Origin: Pyrenochaeta sp. MPI-SDFR-AT-0127
Lineage: Eukaryota > Ascomycota > Dothideomycetes > Pleosporales > Cucurbitariaceae
DNA length: 64,000 nt
Reading direction: 5' to 3'
NCBI GenBank assembly: GCA_020747015.1
Contig: JAGTJM010000054.1
Location: forward strand, 124,001-188,000
This document shows, piece after piece, positions 22,701-35,200 of the stretch (within the stretch, counting starts at the first letter, position 1; each line of letters starts with the position of its first letter). The translations under genes and the position numbers were made by a program. The notes under the pieces are model-generated. The model was not told the DNA's origin and did no database searches. It saw only the letters and a program-made list of their open reading frames with translations.

Positions 22701-24741
22701 CAAGTTCAATTGTTGGCTGAACGCAAGGTGTAAATATATTGTTGCTTGTCATCAATATGAATATTGTTCGGCTTTCTTTATTAAAGCAACTGAATATTGA
22801 CCGATGGCGTCGAGGGGTTGATTACTTGATAGCATCAGGAGAGAGGCGTGTTGATCGGCTCACAGACACAACTGAGCCGAAAACATCGAGACACTCTACC
22901 CTCCAACCTCCCCACAGTAGCTCCACGGGATCCACAGTTGGCATTGCACCAATCCGAAAGATTATCGCGAGAGCAAGGTGCGGTGAAGGCAATTACAGCG
23001 AGCGGTGAGGGAAGCTGCAAAGCGCGCCAGGAAAGATCAGTCGACGAGGAGAGAGAAAAAGGCTATGTGCATGGGGCACAGATGACTTCACCAATGGGAC
23101 ATTGTGCCGTTGGACACGACGGTTGTTTTGGTGACGACGATGATTTGGTGTAGCACACAACCGGTGCGACGTTTATTTCCCGCCATCCGACGTCCCACTA
23201 TTTGTCGGGGATGTCTCTCCCGACAGCCCTAAAGCAAGGGGAGGGATCGACTTCCCCAGATCAGGCTGCAAGGCTAGTCCGGGGAGTGCGGAAAGCCAAA
23301 AAGACGCCTGGCTGAATGTCGTAGGCCGCTAGGCTGGCGACGCAAAGGACAGCTTGCACTCTGCGCGGCGACATGACGCCGTCGTAATGCTGCTGATGCC
23401 CGACTAACAGAGGCCATGGCGTCCTATTCGACGTGGCCGTGGGAATGACACGACAGAGAAGAGCCGAGGCGGCGTCAGAGCACAGGTTGCACGGCACGGT
23501 GCTGGCCAGCGCCAGGTCGCCAAAAGCCAGGAAACTGGGTGACAGGCCGGTGGGCTGGCGGCAGCATGTGAGGCTGGCGACGGCGGGCATGATTGTTTCG
23601 TGGTCGAGAGCGGCATGATGCTGTAACGTGAGGCTTTTGCGTGTCTGTCAGTCCTGCTGGGCAGCACGCTCGCTCCTATTCTGCCGGCCATGGAAGTCCG
23701 TCTCTTTCTGGCGGCCACGGAACGGCGGGAGGAAGCAACAAGAATCGATGATGGCTGCTGCGAGTCGCGGATTGGACGGCCCAAGGCTCGAGCGTCCTTC
23801 TAATGCCGTCTTCTCGAAGCCTAATTGCAGGAACATCTCGGCCGCAAAGAAGGTCGGCGCGCTTGGGGGGGGTTTTTTTTTAATCCCGCGGGTAACGGTG
23901 GCCTGCCTATCCAGGACGTGGAAGCCCGTGGGAGCCAGGTATCGTGACTCGGCGCAAGCTTCCTAAAGAGAGTTGCGACGGCAGGCCGAGTGAGATGTTG
24001 TGCTATGCGCTTCTGTCGCCGACGAGGGCTGCGTGTGAGACGTTGGCGGCGGGCAAAAGCGCATACTACGGTATGGTATGTTCCAGACGCCTCGCTGCAC
24101 AGGAAATGGCACAAATCCCAGCCGGCTGGAATCCCGGGGAATGCAACCCGAGCTCCACTTACCCCGTCCTGCTGCCGCAAGCCTCGCGTGTGCGGCGTGG
24201 GATGGTGGCTTGCTGGAGAGGAAGCGGTCAGAGCATGAGAGTTGATTAGATGCTAGAGACACGGCGTCTCTCTCTCTCACACACACTCACACTCTCCCAC
24301 GCCGGCCAGAAGCCCCATCTTCTTCTCGTGCCGCCGTGGGCGTTGCTTCTTCGCGCTGCTCTGTCCCGACTCGACTGTCTTGGCTGTCTTGATGTCTTGA
24401 TTGTCTCGATTGAGGAATGCGTGGGAGCGGCCGCAAGCATGCCGTGTCTGTCGCATGCGGGCTCGCTTGGCCCATTTTGCATCAGAACAAAGCCAGATTG
24501 CTCGACGGTGACAGGACCAACCCCGGGCCGCCTCATGGCAAGCTGCATCCCGGCAAGGTTTGGGCGTGGGATGCGCTCGACGACAAGTGCAACACCCCCC
24601 CCCAAGGCGAGCATGGAGCGCAACCGTCCGCTTCCCCGTGTCGCTCGGCGGCTTTGATTGCTGCCATGGGTTTCTTTTTGCTCAAAGCGTCTCGTCCGGC
24701 CCAGCAGTGCGAGTCAAGTTCCGGCGGTGAATCGCGCGTAC
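19729..24741. other. Long gene-poor region with weak ORFs at its left end
   Basis: About 5 kb. At 19844-20354 (minus) two overlapping frames look partly protein-like (DLTRRWKGRWAFEDADSYKN in one, SVLNPYNYLDSQLGNAEVHK in the other), which could be a decayed or split gene; I recognise no family. From 20500 to 22740 there is no open frame worth reporting. Around 20999-21013 a G run is followed by nine T, and the same G-then-T arrangement is at 23865-23881. A (TC)n(AC)n tract lies at 24268-24298. Confidence 0.4.
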
Positions 24742-25592
24742 CTTGCTATAAGAGCCCAGTCTCCCCCTTGGAGCGCGGTCTCGTCATCCGGCATATCACA
24801 TAGCACAACTCTGCGTCTCGTCGGGATTATTTACCACCCTCCCTTACACACACATACACACACACAGTCTCCCTGGCTAGTCCTGTTCCATCCTGCTCAT
24901 AAAGCCTGCCCGTCAGCCTCTTACCCTTTGTTGCATCCCACTGAAGCATTTCACTGCCCGGCCCAAGACACTTGTACTCTCTCGCTTCCCAAGCTCGACG
25001 CTTAATTCGTACAACACGACACCTCGCCCATCCAACCACGGCACCATTGTACATCCGGCCTTCCTCGTTGGCAGTAGCCCAGCAATCCTAGGTAAGCCTC
25101 AGACGCAGCCCTTTCTATACCTGCACGCCAATCCGGGGCTCCGCCATCTCCCTGGGCCCAATCCGGCACATGCCAGCGCACTCTGTCGACCCGACTTATC
25201 AGCCCCGTCGCATTCCCAAACATCCTTGATATTAAATCTGACTCACTCTAGTCCCCAGCCTCGACTCCATTCGCATCCTGTATCAGCCTTTCCCCACGCC
25301 TTTGCCTCGGACCTGCAAAATCAGCTCTATCGATTTCTGCCAGCGAATAACTTGCTTGCCCCCCTTAGTCCCGAGACAACTCATAAGAACTTGCATCTTC
25401 CCTCGAGTCTTGCCCTTGTCCGACTTTTGACATCTCACCTCGCATCTTCGTATCCGGCCCGTGTTTAAACTTCGGCATACCGACGTCGACTATTTAGGCC
25501 GTCTCGACCAACCCCCAACCTTTCCATTCAAAGTATTTTTTTTTGGTATTCTGGGCCGACAAAGTTCCTTGCCTCTTCGACCATCTTGCAAA
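24742..25592 (+). promoter_or_regulatory. Promoter and long intron-bearing 5' leader of the 75-aa gene
   Basis: A TATA-like element (CTATAAGAG, core 24747-24752) is followed by a strongly pyrimidine-rich stretch with a CA microsatellite near 24848. A canonical intron, 25092-25251, opens with GTAAGC and ends CTGACTCACTCTAG (branch plus acceptor). No long open frame crosses it, so it appears to be a 5' UTR intron. CT-rich leaders and leader introns are common in strongly expressed fungal genes. The transcription start is not visible in the sequence itself. Confidence 0.5.
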
Positions 25593-25820
25593 ATGCCTGC
25601 CTCAACAGCCTCGGCCTTCAACCCGCGCCAGCGCCTCTCCATTCTTACCAACTCCACTCTTGGCCACGATGTCAGCGCCGCCTTCAAAGCCTCTTCAAGC
25701 CTGAGCTCGCGCTCCACCGACATCAACGAGACACCAGCGCCACCGCCATCGCCCGTCGACTTTTCATTCCCGTCGACTCCAACCGAGCAACGATCACCCA
25801 GTGGTAGTGTATCGAACTAA
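25593..25820 (+). CDS. Small Ser/Pro-rich protein, 75 aa
   Basis: The ATG at 25593 sits in a good context (caaaATGcc) directly after the CT-rich leader. The product begins MPASTASAFNPRQRLSILTN, has a middle rich in Ser and Ala, and ends with Pro-rich PAPPPSPVDFSFPSTPTEQR and a short Ser tail. No signal peptide, membrane segment or known domain is visible; it looks disordered. An in-frame extension back to 25461 exists but runs through leader-type sequence. Serine-proline dipeptides suggest possible phosphorylation by proline-directed kinases, which is inference. I do not recognise the family. Confidence 0.5.
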   Translation: MPASTASAFNPRQRLSILTNSTLGHDVSAAFKASSSLSSRSTDINETPAPPPSPVDFSFPSTPTEQRSPSGSVSN

Positions 25821-28590
25821 GCCGCCTTTTCTTCGTCACCTCTTTGCGAAGACAAGAAAAGAATGTTCGATTCCTGTACTACTGTTTTGATTGTTTGCAT
25901 TTAGCGAGCGGGGGGGTTCTTCTACTTTGGGCTCTGGACATTGGACTGGAGCATTTCTGGCTGTACATGGACACGGATTTTCCTTTTGTTATTTTTTTAC
26001 CTTTTGCGCGTTGATCGCGGTCATATTGCTATCTCCTTCGGATTCCCCGTCGACTTGACGACTCGACAGCACTGTTTTACACTTTCTTGGTTACGGGATA
26101 GACTTGGTACATCATCGCGACGCTTTCCGACGCCGCCGCCGGGTATGGTTTGAGCCTGTCCATCATTTTAGACTAGTATCTGGGTAATAAGAACTTCATT
26201 GATCGCCGCCTACACCTTGTCTTGACTTGTACCATGTAACAAGGACGATCCTTCTCCCACTATGAACTCGCCCTACTCCACCCCCCTAGTGCACAAAGCT
26301 TCTAGAACCTCCATCTGACTGACTGACTGACACAATGTAACACCACAAGCCGCCAGACCTTCCCCCATTCCCTCGCAACGGGGCGCTCCGCTCCCGCTAG
26401 GCCATCCACCGTGGCAAAAGCCAAGTCACGTCAGACTTACGGTGTGAAACAAGGCTTCCACCATACCCAGTCTGGCCATGATCTTCTTGATCCACTCCAT
26501 CGCCGACCTCCGCGGCTTACGTATATGCGCAGCTTGATATTGCATAGACTAGAAATCCTACAACAGAGTTCTATACGACTACAAACTGATCATGGCGCAT
26601 TGGCCCCGGGGGGGGGCAAAATTCGTTCTGGACACGGAGGTACGTAGCATCGTTGCTGCAAAGCGTGTCTGGGGAAGCTTGAGGATCAGGGGTAATAGGA
26701 ACAAGTATATTTAGGCTTTTGCGGCAAAAGGACGGGGGGGGACAAATGCGATGAAAACGGGAAATGCATTTTCATGGCATACGACCGGGAACCCGGATAA
26801 ACTTTCTACATTACTTATTTACACGTGGGAACAAAAAAGCCACTTCCATCATTGCCCCCTTTTTGCTTTCGACCACATTACCCAAATTTTGCCTTTTATT
26901 TCCCCTTTGAGTCTCATTCCACACGTGATGATAATGGCTGACATACTGATATCCACCGCTTTCTGGTACTTGCACGCTTCGAGTACTTTGAACTTCGACT
27001 CCAGATTGACAGCAGTGCCGTGTTCTGCAACACCACCAAGCCTCCCCCCCCTCCGAAACAAATCTCATCTATGCTACAAACCATACCGGACATATTACTC
27101 CGCCTATAGTATACCGCATGCCAGGGTGATTCAAACCGCCTTCGGACACTGTGCCTGTTTCCAGCACAATTACAAAGATACTCATCCCAGTATCCAAGCA
27201 GCAGTTGGACGGGGATCGCAGCACGTTGAGCCCATGCAAAACCGTTGCAGATCATCCTGCGACCCGCACTTTTTTTTTCTGTTTCAGATTCAGATTTTGC
27301 GGGGTGCATATTCATAGTGCCTAGTCTCTTGCGAATAAAATCCATACAATGCCACGATAGTGTAGATATGTTTTGTCGCAAACATGTCTGGAAGAAATGC
27401 TCATGCACGGCGCAAAGAGCACCGTGTACACTCCACTTCGCAGTCTCACAACATGTACCTGCGCTCAATTGAAAGCACCGTGAAGCCGTACTGGACTTGC
27501 AATGTAGCACCCGCTTGTGACAAGCCCGGCAGAAACACCGGGTCAAAACACCCCGGCGCCATGCACGCAATCACTCCCAGCATGAACCGGTATCCAAGAA
27601 AGCGTCGTCCTAAAAAATGCATATCCCCGACATTCAACCAACGTTACAAGTCATTGCCCAGCGCGAGATATGACACGGAGGACCGAAACGCCTGCGTGCA
27701 CGGCCCTGGGGGCAGCGACGCTGGGCCTCTGGGCTCTCGCTTTGCAAACGCCCCGATCTGGATGCGGAGCCTAGGGATTCCATGCCTTCTTCAGGCAAAG
27801 CCGGGGAACGAAGAGCCTGGAGTAGATGCGCGTTCGGGGATGCTGGGCGAGAGGATGTGATGCGGGCCGATGGCGTGTGTTGGATGTCTTGCAGCACTGG
27901 TCGCAGGGTGGAACGGCTGGGGGATTTATACATTTTCTATAGTACGCACATACGCACATTCTCTTTCTTTTTATGAAGGCGAGTCAGAATGAGGCGAGGT
28001 TGGATATGAGGGCTGTCTGTGCGAGTAGGCAAGGGAATGCCGTCGTCACTTAGACGGCGTGAGATGAATGCTCATATGACATGGCTGTCACGACAGCGCG
28101 ACAATATCTATAACAAATACGCATCAGTCGAAATAAAGCGGATAGAGATAACAAGCAGGGAAACGGTCAAGGTAATATGTGCTATGAATAAAGATGCTCG
28201 CTTGCCATGCGAAGCAATGCAATGCAATGCACGATCATGCGCGTCCCTACTATACAACCCGTACGCCAATGATGCCATTTGGATCGCCCATGCCGCAACG
28301 CCTTCTATTTTTGGGGGGTACATATAGTATACATGCAGAATTACGACAGAGTAACAGACTGCTGCAATATCGGGTATCCAAAAGTCATGTTTGGGAGAGT
28401 TATTTCTCCATGCTTGCGGCATCAACAGCAGACTGTCAGCAGGTGAATTTTCTCTCGCTTCACCATGAACATCTGGCACAATTGGCCTATGTTGAGGCTT
28501 GCTCGGCTCAAGGCTGACATAGGTCAATTTGGCGGCTCCATCTGTCTGCTCTAGCTGCAAAGGTTCCTCGTAATGCGTGAAGTTTGGTTG
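25821..28590. other. Convergent region without a supported gene
   Basis: About 2.8 kb between the stop of the 75-aa gene and the stop of the CIA84-like gene. Includes a run of TGAC repeats near 26316-26331 and G runs of nine (26608-26616) and eight (26734-26741). The longest open frame (26751-27317, plus) has no domain and overlaps equally long minus-strand frames, so none is called. Both 3' UTRs must lie here. Confidence 0.45.
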
Positions 28591-30912
28591 TTAGGACGTT
28601 GGAAATTTACGTATCTTCTTCGTGACCCACCTACCGTCACTTGCATGGTGGGCCATCGGCTTGTGTTTCTCTCCTGAATCTTTTGAATCGACCATGCGGT
28701 AGATGGGCACATCCGCAGGTTTCGAGGCTCGCAGACCTTTCACTCTCAAGCGAAGACTTCCTGCTGAACGTATGGGCTCACTCTTCTCCTTTCGCAAGCG
28801 CGGTACGGCTGGTGTCGTCTTCATTGGATTTCCAGTCTTGATCGCTGCATTCAAGGCAATTTGAAGGTCGGACTCGACCACTTCAGCATCGTCCATCATC
28901 TCCAGCACAGTGACCCAGTTCTGGAAGCGCAATTCGTCGAGCGGGATGCCCGTTGGACTTGCTGCAGTTTGAACAGGCGCCCCTTCCGCAGGTGGTGGGG
29001 GTGGCGGCTGATGGGGATCTGTGGTTAGCTCATTGTAAATGGCCCGCAGATCAGAAGGCTGGCCTAATGGTGCGTAGTCTGGATCGATGTGCATATAGAA
29101 TGGGGATTTGAGAAGATCGAGAGGCTGGCCAGACATGACCACGGCCTCAATGTTTTTCATCTGGGCTTTGAGTGCTTCGAATTGTGAAGCGACCTCCTCA
29201 GGAGCCATGTAGTCGAATGTACTTGGGCCGGATGGGGTGGGCTCTTGTTGATCAATCTGCTGGATAATATGCCTCTCAGTGGAGGAAGTGATGGCATGTG
29301 GCAGCTTCAACAATTGACCCCGGAAATAGTCTGTATGGTTGGCTCGGCGGCAGGCCTTGGTAAACGTGATCCAGTCTTCGAATGGAATTTGGGCCGTCTC
29401 CGCTTCTGCGGTGGAGACCATGCGCTCCCAGAGTTGCTCGATGATGTCTCTATCCCCCACAAGGCCAGCAGATGTGAGAGCGCTCCTGGTTCCTATGGGC
29501 CCAAGGTCTAGGCCAGCGGTTTGAACGTCCTGCAGAGTGGTTGACAACAGGCCTGAAACTCGAAGTTTGCCAGAGAGCGAGATGAGCCCCTCAAACGGGG
29601 GGATCTGAGGTGACATGCCGGCTTGAATCAGCCCCGACATGATTTCGTGGGTCGCAACGACGACGGTATTACGGATCTCTGCAGCCTCACTCTCGTAGTC
29701 TTCGCCAGCCATTTTCTCGGGCAGAAGTTGTACGATAGCGTGAATGAAATTCCCGACATGGATGCTTTCAAGTTGTCCACCGGCCTGCAGGTAGGCGTAG
29801 AGCGCATTCGCAATAGCACGGACTAGCATCATCCGATCAGCCATTGATGGGGACGCGCGCATGGCAGCCCGCATCTTCATGATGAGAGCCGTCACATGGT
29901 TTGGCTTGAGACATATACCGGCCCGGCACGCGACGAGGAATGCGGTATAGGCTTCTGAGACGGGCCTCTCTGTCATGAACAACTCAAAGTACCGAGAAGG
30001 GGTCTGCGTGGGCAACAGGCGCAGAGCAGTGTCCAGGGCGAGATATGCCTTCTTCCAGTCGCGTGACAGTATGCGTGCCGTGAGTATGCCTTGGAGGAGG
30101 ATTATGGGAATGCCAGCGACTTCAAAGGGCCGAGTTCGATCGGGAATGATTGCATCAGGGGAGAGATGATACTCGGCAAAAGTACCAGGGAATCGCTTCA
30201 GGCCATCGGCGTACATATTCTCGAGATCTGGCAGGCTCACGGCGCCGCCATAGGCCAGGAGCTCGATGACAGCGCCGTAGGCAGCCTGCGAGACATAGCG
30301 GTCGTCTTGCTCGACCAGCCACTGCCAGAGGTTGCGTCCCTCGTCGAAGCACTTGCACTCTTTGAATATTCCAAAGAGATGGACGAAGGCGAAGTAGTGG
30401 GGCTGCAGTACGCCGCTGCGGAGATCAGAAGCAACCCGCTGGGCAAAGGGCAACAGCTCAGAGCGCCTGCTGTTGGCGGAGGCGTGGCGAGCGCGAACAT
30501 GCAGGGTTTGGGTGATGCGGCGGGTGTCGGATGGGGTGAGTACCTGCGCTGCAAGGAGAGTGGGATACAAGCCCATGACCTTCTGCACATTGCGAGTGTC
30601 GGAGGCCTGCCGGAGTTGGTTGAGCAGCGGAGCCGTCTAGCATGGTGAGTAGTGTGTACGAGGATCGATGGGTCATCTTACTGCTTCCTTGGTCGCCCGC
30701 ATAGGCTTGTATGAATGTTTATTTGTCCTGAAAGGCTTCTGCGACCGTTCTTTGCCTTTCCCTTTCTCCGTGGTCGCATAGCATGACTGCTGAAGGGAGC
30801 ATTGCAGCGACTGTGCAGCGACAGGTACAGTCGCACGCAAGAGACGGGGGGCAAGAAACGGCGCTGAAGGACAGACTAGATTCGCGAGCGGTACTCGTGA
30901 CAGTCTATGCAT
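28591..30912 (-). CDS. CIA84: Mitochondrial complex I assembly factor, CIA84-like
   Basis: Two exons, 30682-30912 and 28591-30636, with a 45 bp intron (GTAAGA/CTAG), give 758 aa. The N-terminus (MHRLSRVPLANLVCPSAPFL, then LRATVPVAAQ) is rich in Arg and hydrophobic residues without acids, as in a mitochondrial presequence. The body is alpha-helical and PPR-like, with stretches such as YFAFVHLFGIFKECKCFDEG and YVSQAAYGAVIELLAYGG. The order of these blocks fits CIA84, the Neurospora factor needed to assemble the membrane arm of NADH:ubiquinone oxidoreductase. Identification rests on overall resemblance from memory, not on a catalytic motif; another PPR-type mitochondrial protein is the alternative. 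The start at 30912 is the first ATG that leaves a clean presequence. It shares a 215 bp divergent promoter with zeta-COP. Confidence 0.65.
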
Positions 30913-31127
30913 ACTTGGTGTCTGGAGTGAGGACAATCCCCAGTTTGGTGATGCGCTTGAGCTTGGTTGTAACTTTTCGAACGCGCCAAGAGCAGGGTCA
31001 CTTCCGTGTTCGCCGACTCGCGTGGGAGGAGAACACCTATCAATTGTTGTATTCTCCCCCACTGGAGCTGTCAAGGCTGTCCGCACTCCTCCTGTACACG
31101 ACGCCAACATACACCCGGCCCTCCACC

Positions 31128-31926
31128 ATGTCGCGCCCCCTGTCCCTCTTCAGCGTCCAGGCGATCCTCATCCTCGCCATTGACGATGGCTCCCGCATCC
31201 TTACAAAGTACTACTCCAACCCACATCCGCCGGCAGGCCACCAGAACGACTACCCGGGCCAGATTGCGTACAAGACGGTGAAGGACCAGAAGGCGTTTGA
31301 GAAGGGCCTCTTGGGTGTGTGGCCTTGACGTGCATACTGCGCAAGCTGTGTTCTGACGTGGTGGACAGAGAAAACGGCCAAGCAGACAACAGACATCATA
31401 TTATATGATCAAAAGGTCATTGTCTTCAAGATGGAGTCGGACGTCATGCTCTACGTCGTTGGGAGTGTAGACGAAAACGAGGTTCTGCTGTACAGGTATG
31501 CAATGGCTAGAAGTGTTCATGAACATAGCTAACAAACCCCATAGTGTTGTCCTTGCGCTCAGAGACTCGCTCAACATTCTTCTAAAGTAGTGATCCCTGG
31601 CTTCGCTCTTTCACGGTCTAACAAATTGCAGGAACTCTGTTGACAAGCGCACTGTCATTGAGAACTACGACCTGGTGGTATGTTGTACATCTAAGCGGCA
31701 TGTATAGTGCTTGGGCTAACAATTACAGTCGCTCGCGGTTGACGAGCTCGTAGACGACGGCATTATCCTGGAAACAGACCCCGTCATCGTCGCCTCGCGC
31801 GTCAGCAAGCCGCCAGCGCAAGACATGACCTCGATGAAGAACCTCGACCTCTCAGAACAAGGGTTCCTGAACGCCTGGGAGTTTGGCAAGAGGCAGCTGG
31901 CGGAGAGGATACGGCAGGGTCTATGA
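31128..31926 (+). CDS. RET3: Coatomer subunit zeta
   Basis: Five exons, 31128-31314, 31369-31495, 31545-31586, 31632-31677 and 31729-31926, with introns of 45-54 bp, sum to exactly 200 codons (199 aa), the usual size. The protein has the longin/adaptin small-chain fold: FSVQAILILAIDDGSRILTK at the start, IILYDQKVIVFKMESDVMLY, VVGSVDENEVLL, and SLAVDELVDDGIILETDP near the end. It is the small subunit of the COPI coat, pairing with gamma-COP in the F-subcomplex for retrograde Golgi-to-ER transport. One exon is only 42 bp and another 46 bp, so simple gene finders would fragment it. Confidence 0.95.
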
Positions 31927-32246
31927 AGATATCTCGTTCAGCGGGCACGGCGTTGTTGGAGTTACCAGGGCAAAATGGGCAGCAGTTGGCATAACCTCGC
32001 ACTTCTACAGCATAGAATCGGCAGGATGGAGCACATGGCTTAGATTGGTGAATTCATCCAGCCTCTTAACTGACTGCAAGTGCGAATAATCGTAGTAGTG
32101 TGCTGTAAAGAGCCTGTTACTAAGCGTTCAGGAACCATTTTCAATGACCCTTGCCATCCATGTGCGCCACCCTTGGGGTGCTCCCGCCTCGTCATCGCAT
32201 CCCACCTCTGCCCCACCACAGACTCTGCACACGACATCACCACACC
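31927..32246. other. Short intergenic region
   Basis: 320 bp between two plus-strand genes. It holds the 3' UTR of zeta-COP and the promoter of the Rqc2 gene. Nothing else is visible. Confidence 0.5.
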
Positions 32247-35200
32247 ATGAAGCAGAGGTTCTCCAGCTTGGACGTCAAGGTATTGATTATCAACGCACAA
32301 GACGCACAATGCTAATTAATGCAGGTCATAGCCCATGAGCTGTCTGTCAAACTCACCTCTCTCAGAGTCACAAACGTCTATGATCTATCCTCTGTATGCA
32401 CCAAGCTTCCTAGCTAGCTTCCCGTGTAACTCGACCTGACCGCTACACAGAGGATCTTCCTGATCAAGTTTCACAAGCCAGACCACCGCGAGCAATTACT
32501 CATTGATTCTGGCTTCCGCTGCCACCTCACCGAATATGCGCGCACCACAGCAGCAGCGCCCTCCACCTTTGTCGCCAAACTACGCAAGTACCTGAAGACG
32601 CGACGAGTCACCGCTATCGCCCAGATTGGCACCGACCGCATACTCGAGTTCCAGTTCTCCGATGGCTTGTACAGACTCTATCTGGAGTTCTATGCTGGCG
32701 GCAACATTGTCCTCACCGACGCCGACCTGAATGTACTGGCTCTGCTGCGCAATGTAGACGAGGGAGAAGAGCATGAGAAGCTTAGAGTCGGCCTACAATA
32801 CAATCTATCATTACGGCAGAACTACGGCGGCGCACCTGAGCTCACCAAAGAGCGTGTTCGGCAGGGCCTTCAAAAGGCCGTCGACAGGCAACAGGAACAG
32901 CCTGCCGCTACTGGGAAGAAGGTGAGGAAGGCAGGCAAGGACGTGTTGAGGAAAGCGCTCGCAGTCTCGATAACCGAGTGTCCCCCATTGCTGGTGGATC
33001 ATGCTCTGCACGTTGCGAACTACGACTCCACATTGAAGCCCGAGCAGGTTCTTGCAGATGATGAGCTACTTGACAAGCTAGTAGTGGTCCTCCAAAATGC
33101 TAGAAAGATCACGGACGAGATCATACAGCCAGACCAGATCAAAGGCTACATCCTCGCGAAGCCAAACCCAGTAGCAGTATCACAGGCAGAAGACGAAGCG
33201 TCAAGCAAATCTAAATTCCTATACGACGACTTCCATCCCTTTCGCCCACAACAGTTTGAGAACTCGGATTACTCATTTCTGGAGTTTGACGGCTTCAATA
33301 AGGCAGTAGACGAGTTCTTTTCCTCCATTGAGGGCCAGAAACTAGAATCGAAATTGACCGAGCGCGAACAACAAGCTAAGAAGAAGCTGGAGAAGGCGCG
33401 CAAAGAACATGAAGACCGAATTGGTGGACTGCAACAAGTGCAAGAGGCGAACTTCCGAAAGGCAGAAACAATTCTAGCAAACGTACATCGTGTGACCGAA
33501 GCCACGGAGGCTGTTAATGGGCTGATTAGACAAGGCATGGATTGGGTCGATATCGGCCGGCTAATAGAACGAGAACAAAGTCAAGGCAACGCTGTCGCAC
33601 AGCTCATCCGGCTACCGTTGAAGCTTCATGAAAACACCATTACCCTACTACTCGACGAAACAAACTGGGAGCAGGCCCCGGAAGATGACGAGGGCAATGA
33701 GACTAGTTCAGTCAGCGAGGACTCTGAAGACGAAGAAGAGGGTCCAAAGAAGAAAGCCAGACCTGTCAAGGTAGCTGCTCAACCACAACTGGCGATTGAC
33801 ATCGATCTTGGGCTGTCGGCATGGGCCAACTCCACAGAGTATTTTGACGAGAAGAAGACAGCTGCTAATAAAGAGGAACGCACACTACAGGCCTCAACCA
33901 GAGCGCTCAAGAGTCATGAGAAGAAGGTAGCAGAAGATCTCAAGAAGGGGCTGAAGCAAGAGAAAGAAGTACTACGACCCGTACGCAAGCAGCAGTGGTT
34001 CGAAAAGTACATTTACTTTGTCTCTTCAGATGGCCATCTGGTTCTGGGTGGAAAAGACGCTCAACAGAACGAGATCATCTACCGCCGATACCTCAGGAAG
34101 GGAGACGTTTATGTTCACGCTGATCTGAAAGGAGCTGTCCCGATGATCATCAAGAACAAGCCCGATACACCAGACGCCCCAATACCACCATCAACATTAT
34201 CACAAGCAGGACATCTCTCTGTTTGCTCGTCCGAAGCATGGGATTCGAAAGCTGTCATGTCAGCATGGTGGGTCCGCAGTGACCAGGTTAGCAAGACAGG
34301 TCAAACAGGCGAGTTCCTCCCAGCCGGCATGTTCAACATCAAGGGAAAGAAGGAGTTTTTGCCGCCGGCTCAACTTGTTGTTGGCCTCGCAGTAATGTTC
34401 GAAATCAGTGAGGCGAGCAAGGCCAACCACCACAAACACCGCATTCAAGAAACGGCGGTCTCGGCCGCAGACATGGCACCGGAACCGGTTGAGGATTCAA
34501 AGAGCCTAGAGGCCACCAAAACTGACAATAGTGACGAGGATGATGATTTCCCAGACGCAAAAATTGACTCTGAGTCGGATGATGAGTTTCCAGATGCAAA
34601 GATGGAGCACACAGACGAGAGTGATGCTGAGTCTGACACAGCAACACCTAGTAATCCGCTTCAATCGGGAAGCAAAGCTCTGCAAGATGAATCTGACGAA
34701 GAGAAAGAAGAATATCCCGCAAATGAAGATTCAGAACATGTTATGTCGGGAGGAAGAAACGGGCTGCCATTGAAAGACAACGTACAAGATGATGCTGGCT
34801 CTGTGGCCGACACTGAGCAGTCGCGAGGAACAGCAGGGCGCCGTCATCTATCTGCCAAAGAACGTCGTCAACTGAAAAAGGGGCAAATGCCTGGATCGAC
34901 ACAGGCGCCAAATGAGTCAGCATCTGTAGCTGAAGGTGCTGACGCTGCTGACGCTGCTGAAGTCACTTCAGGTGAGGAAGACACGAGAGCGCCCGCCAAA
35001 ACACCAGCAACCGTAACGTCCCAAGCTTCCAAGGCGACTAGTGGTCCCCTTCCTCGAGGCAAGCGCGCAAAGGCAAAGAAATTGGCCTCAAAGTACGCTG
35101 CTCAGGACGAGGAGGACCGCGCGTTAGCAATGCGTCTGCTAGGTTCCAAGTCTGGCCAACAAGCAGCAGAGACTGCAGCACAAGAGAAGCGCCAGAAAGA

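Noticed and set aside
26751..27317. 188-residue plus-strand frame
   Set aside because: Overlapped by minus-strand frames of similar size, rich in odd residue runs, and without domain or splice evidence.
34531..34773. Frames inside Rqc2, such as 34531-34773
   Set aside because: Shadows of the large Rqc2 frame, which has clear NFACT domains.
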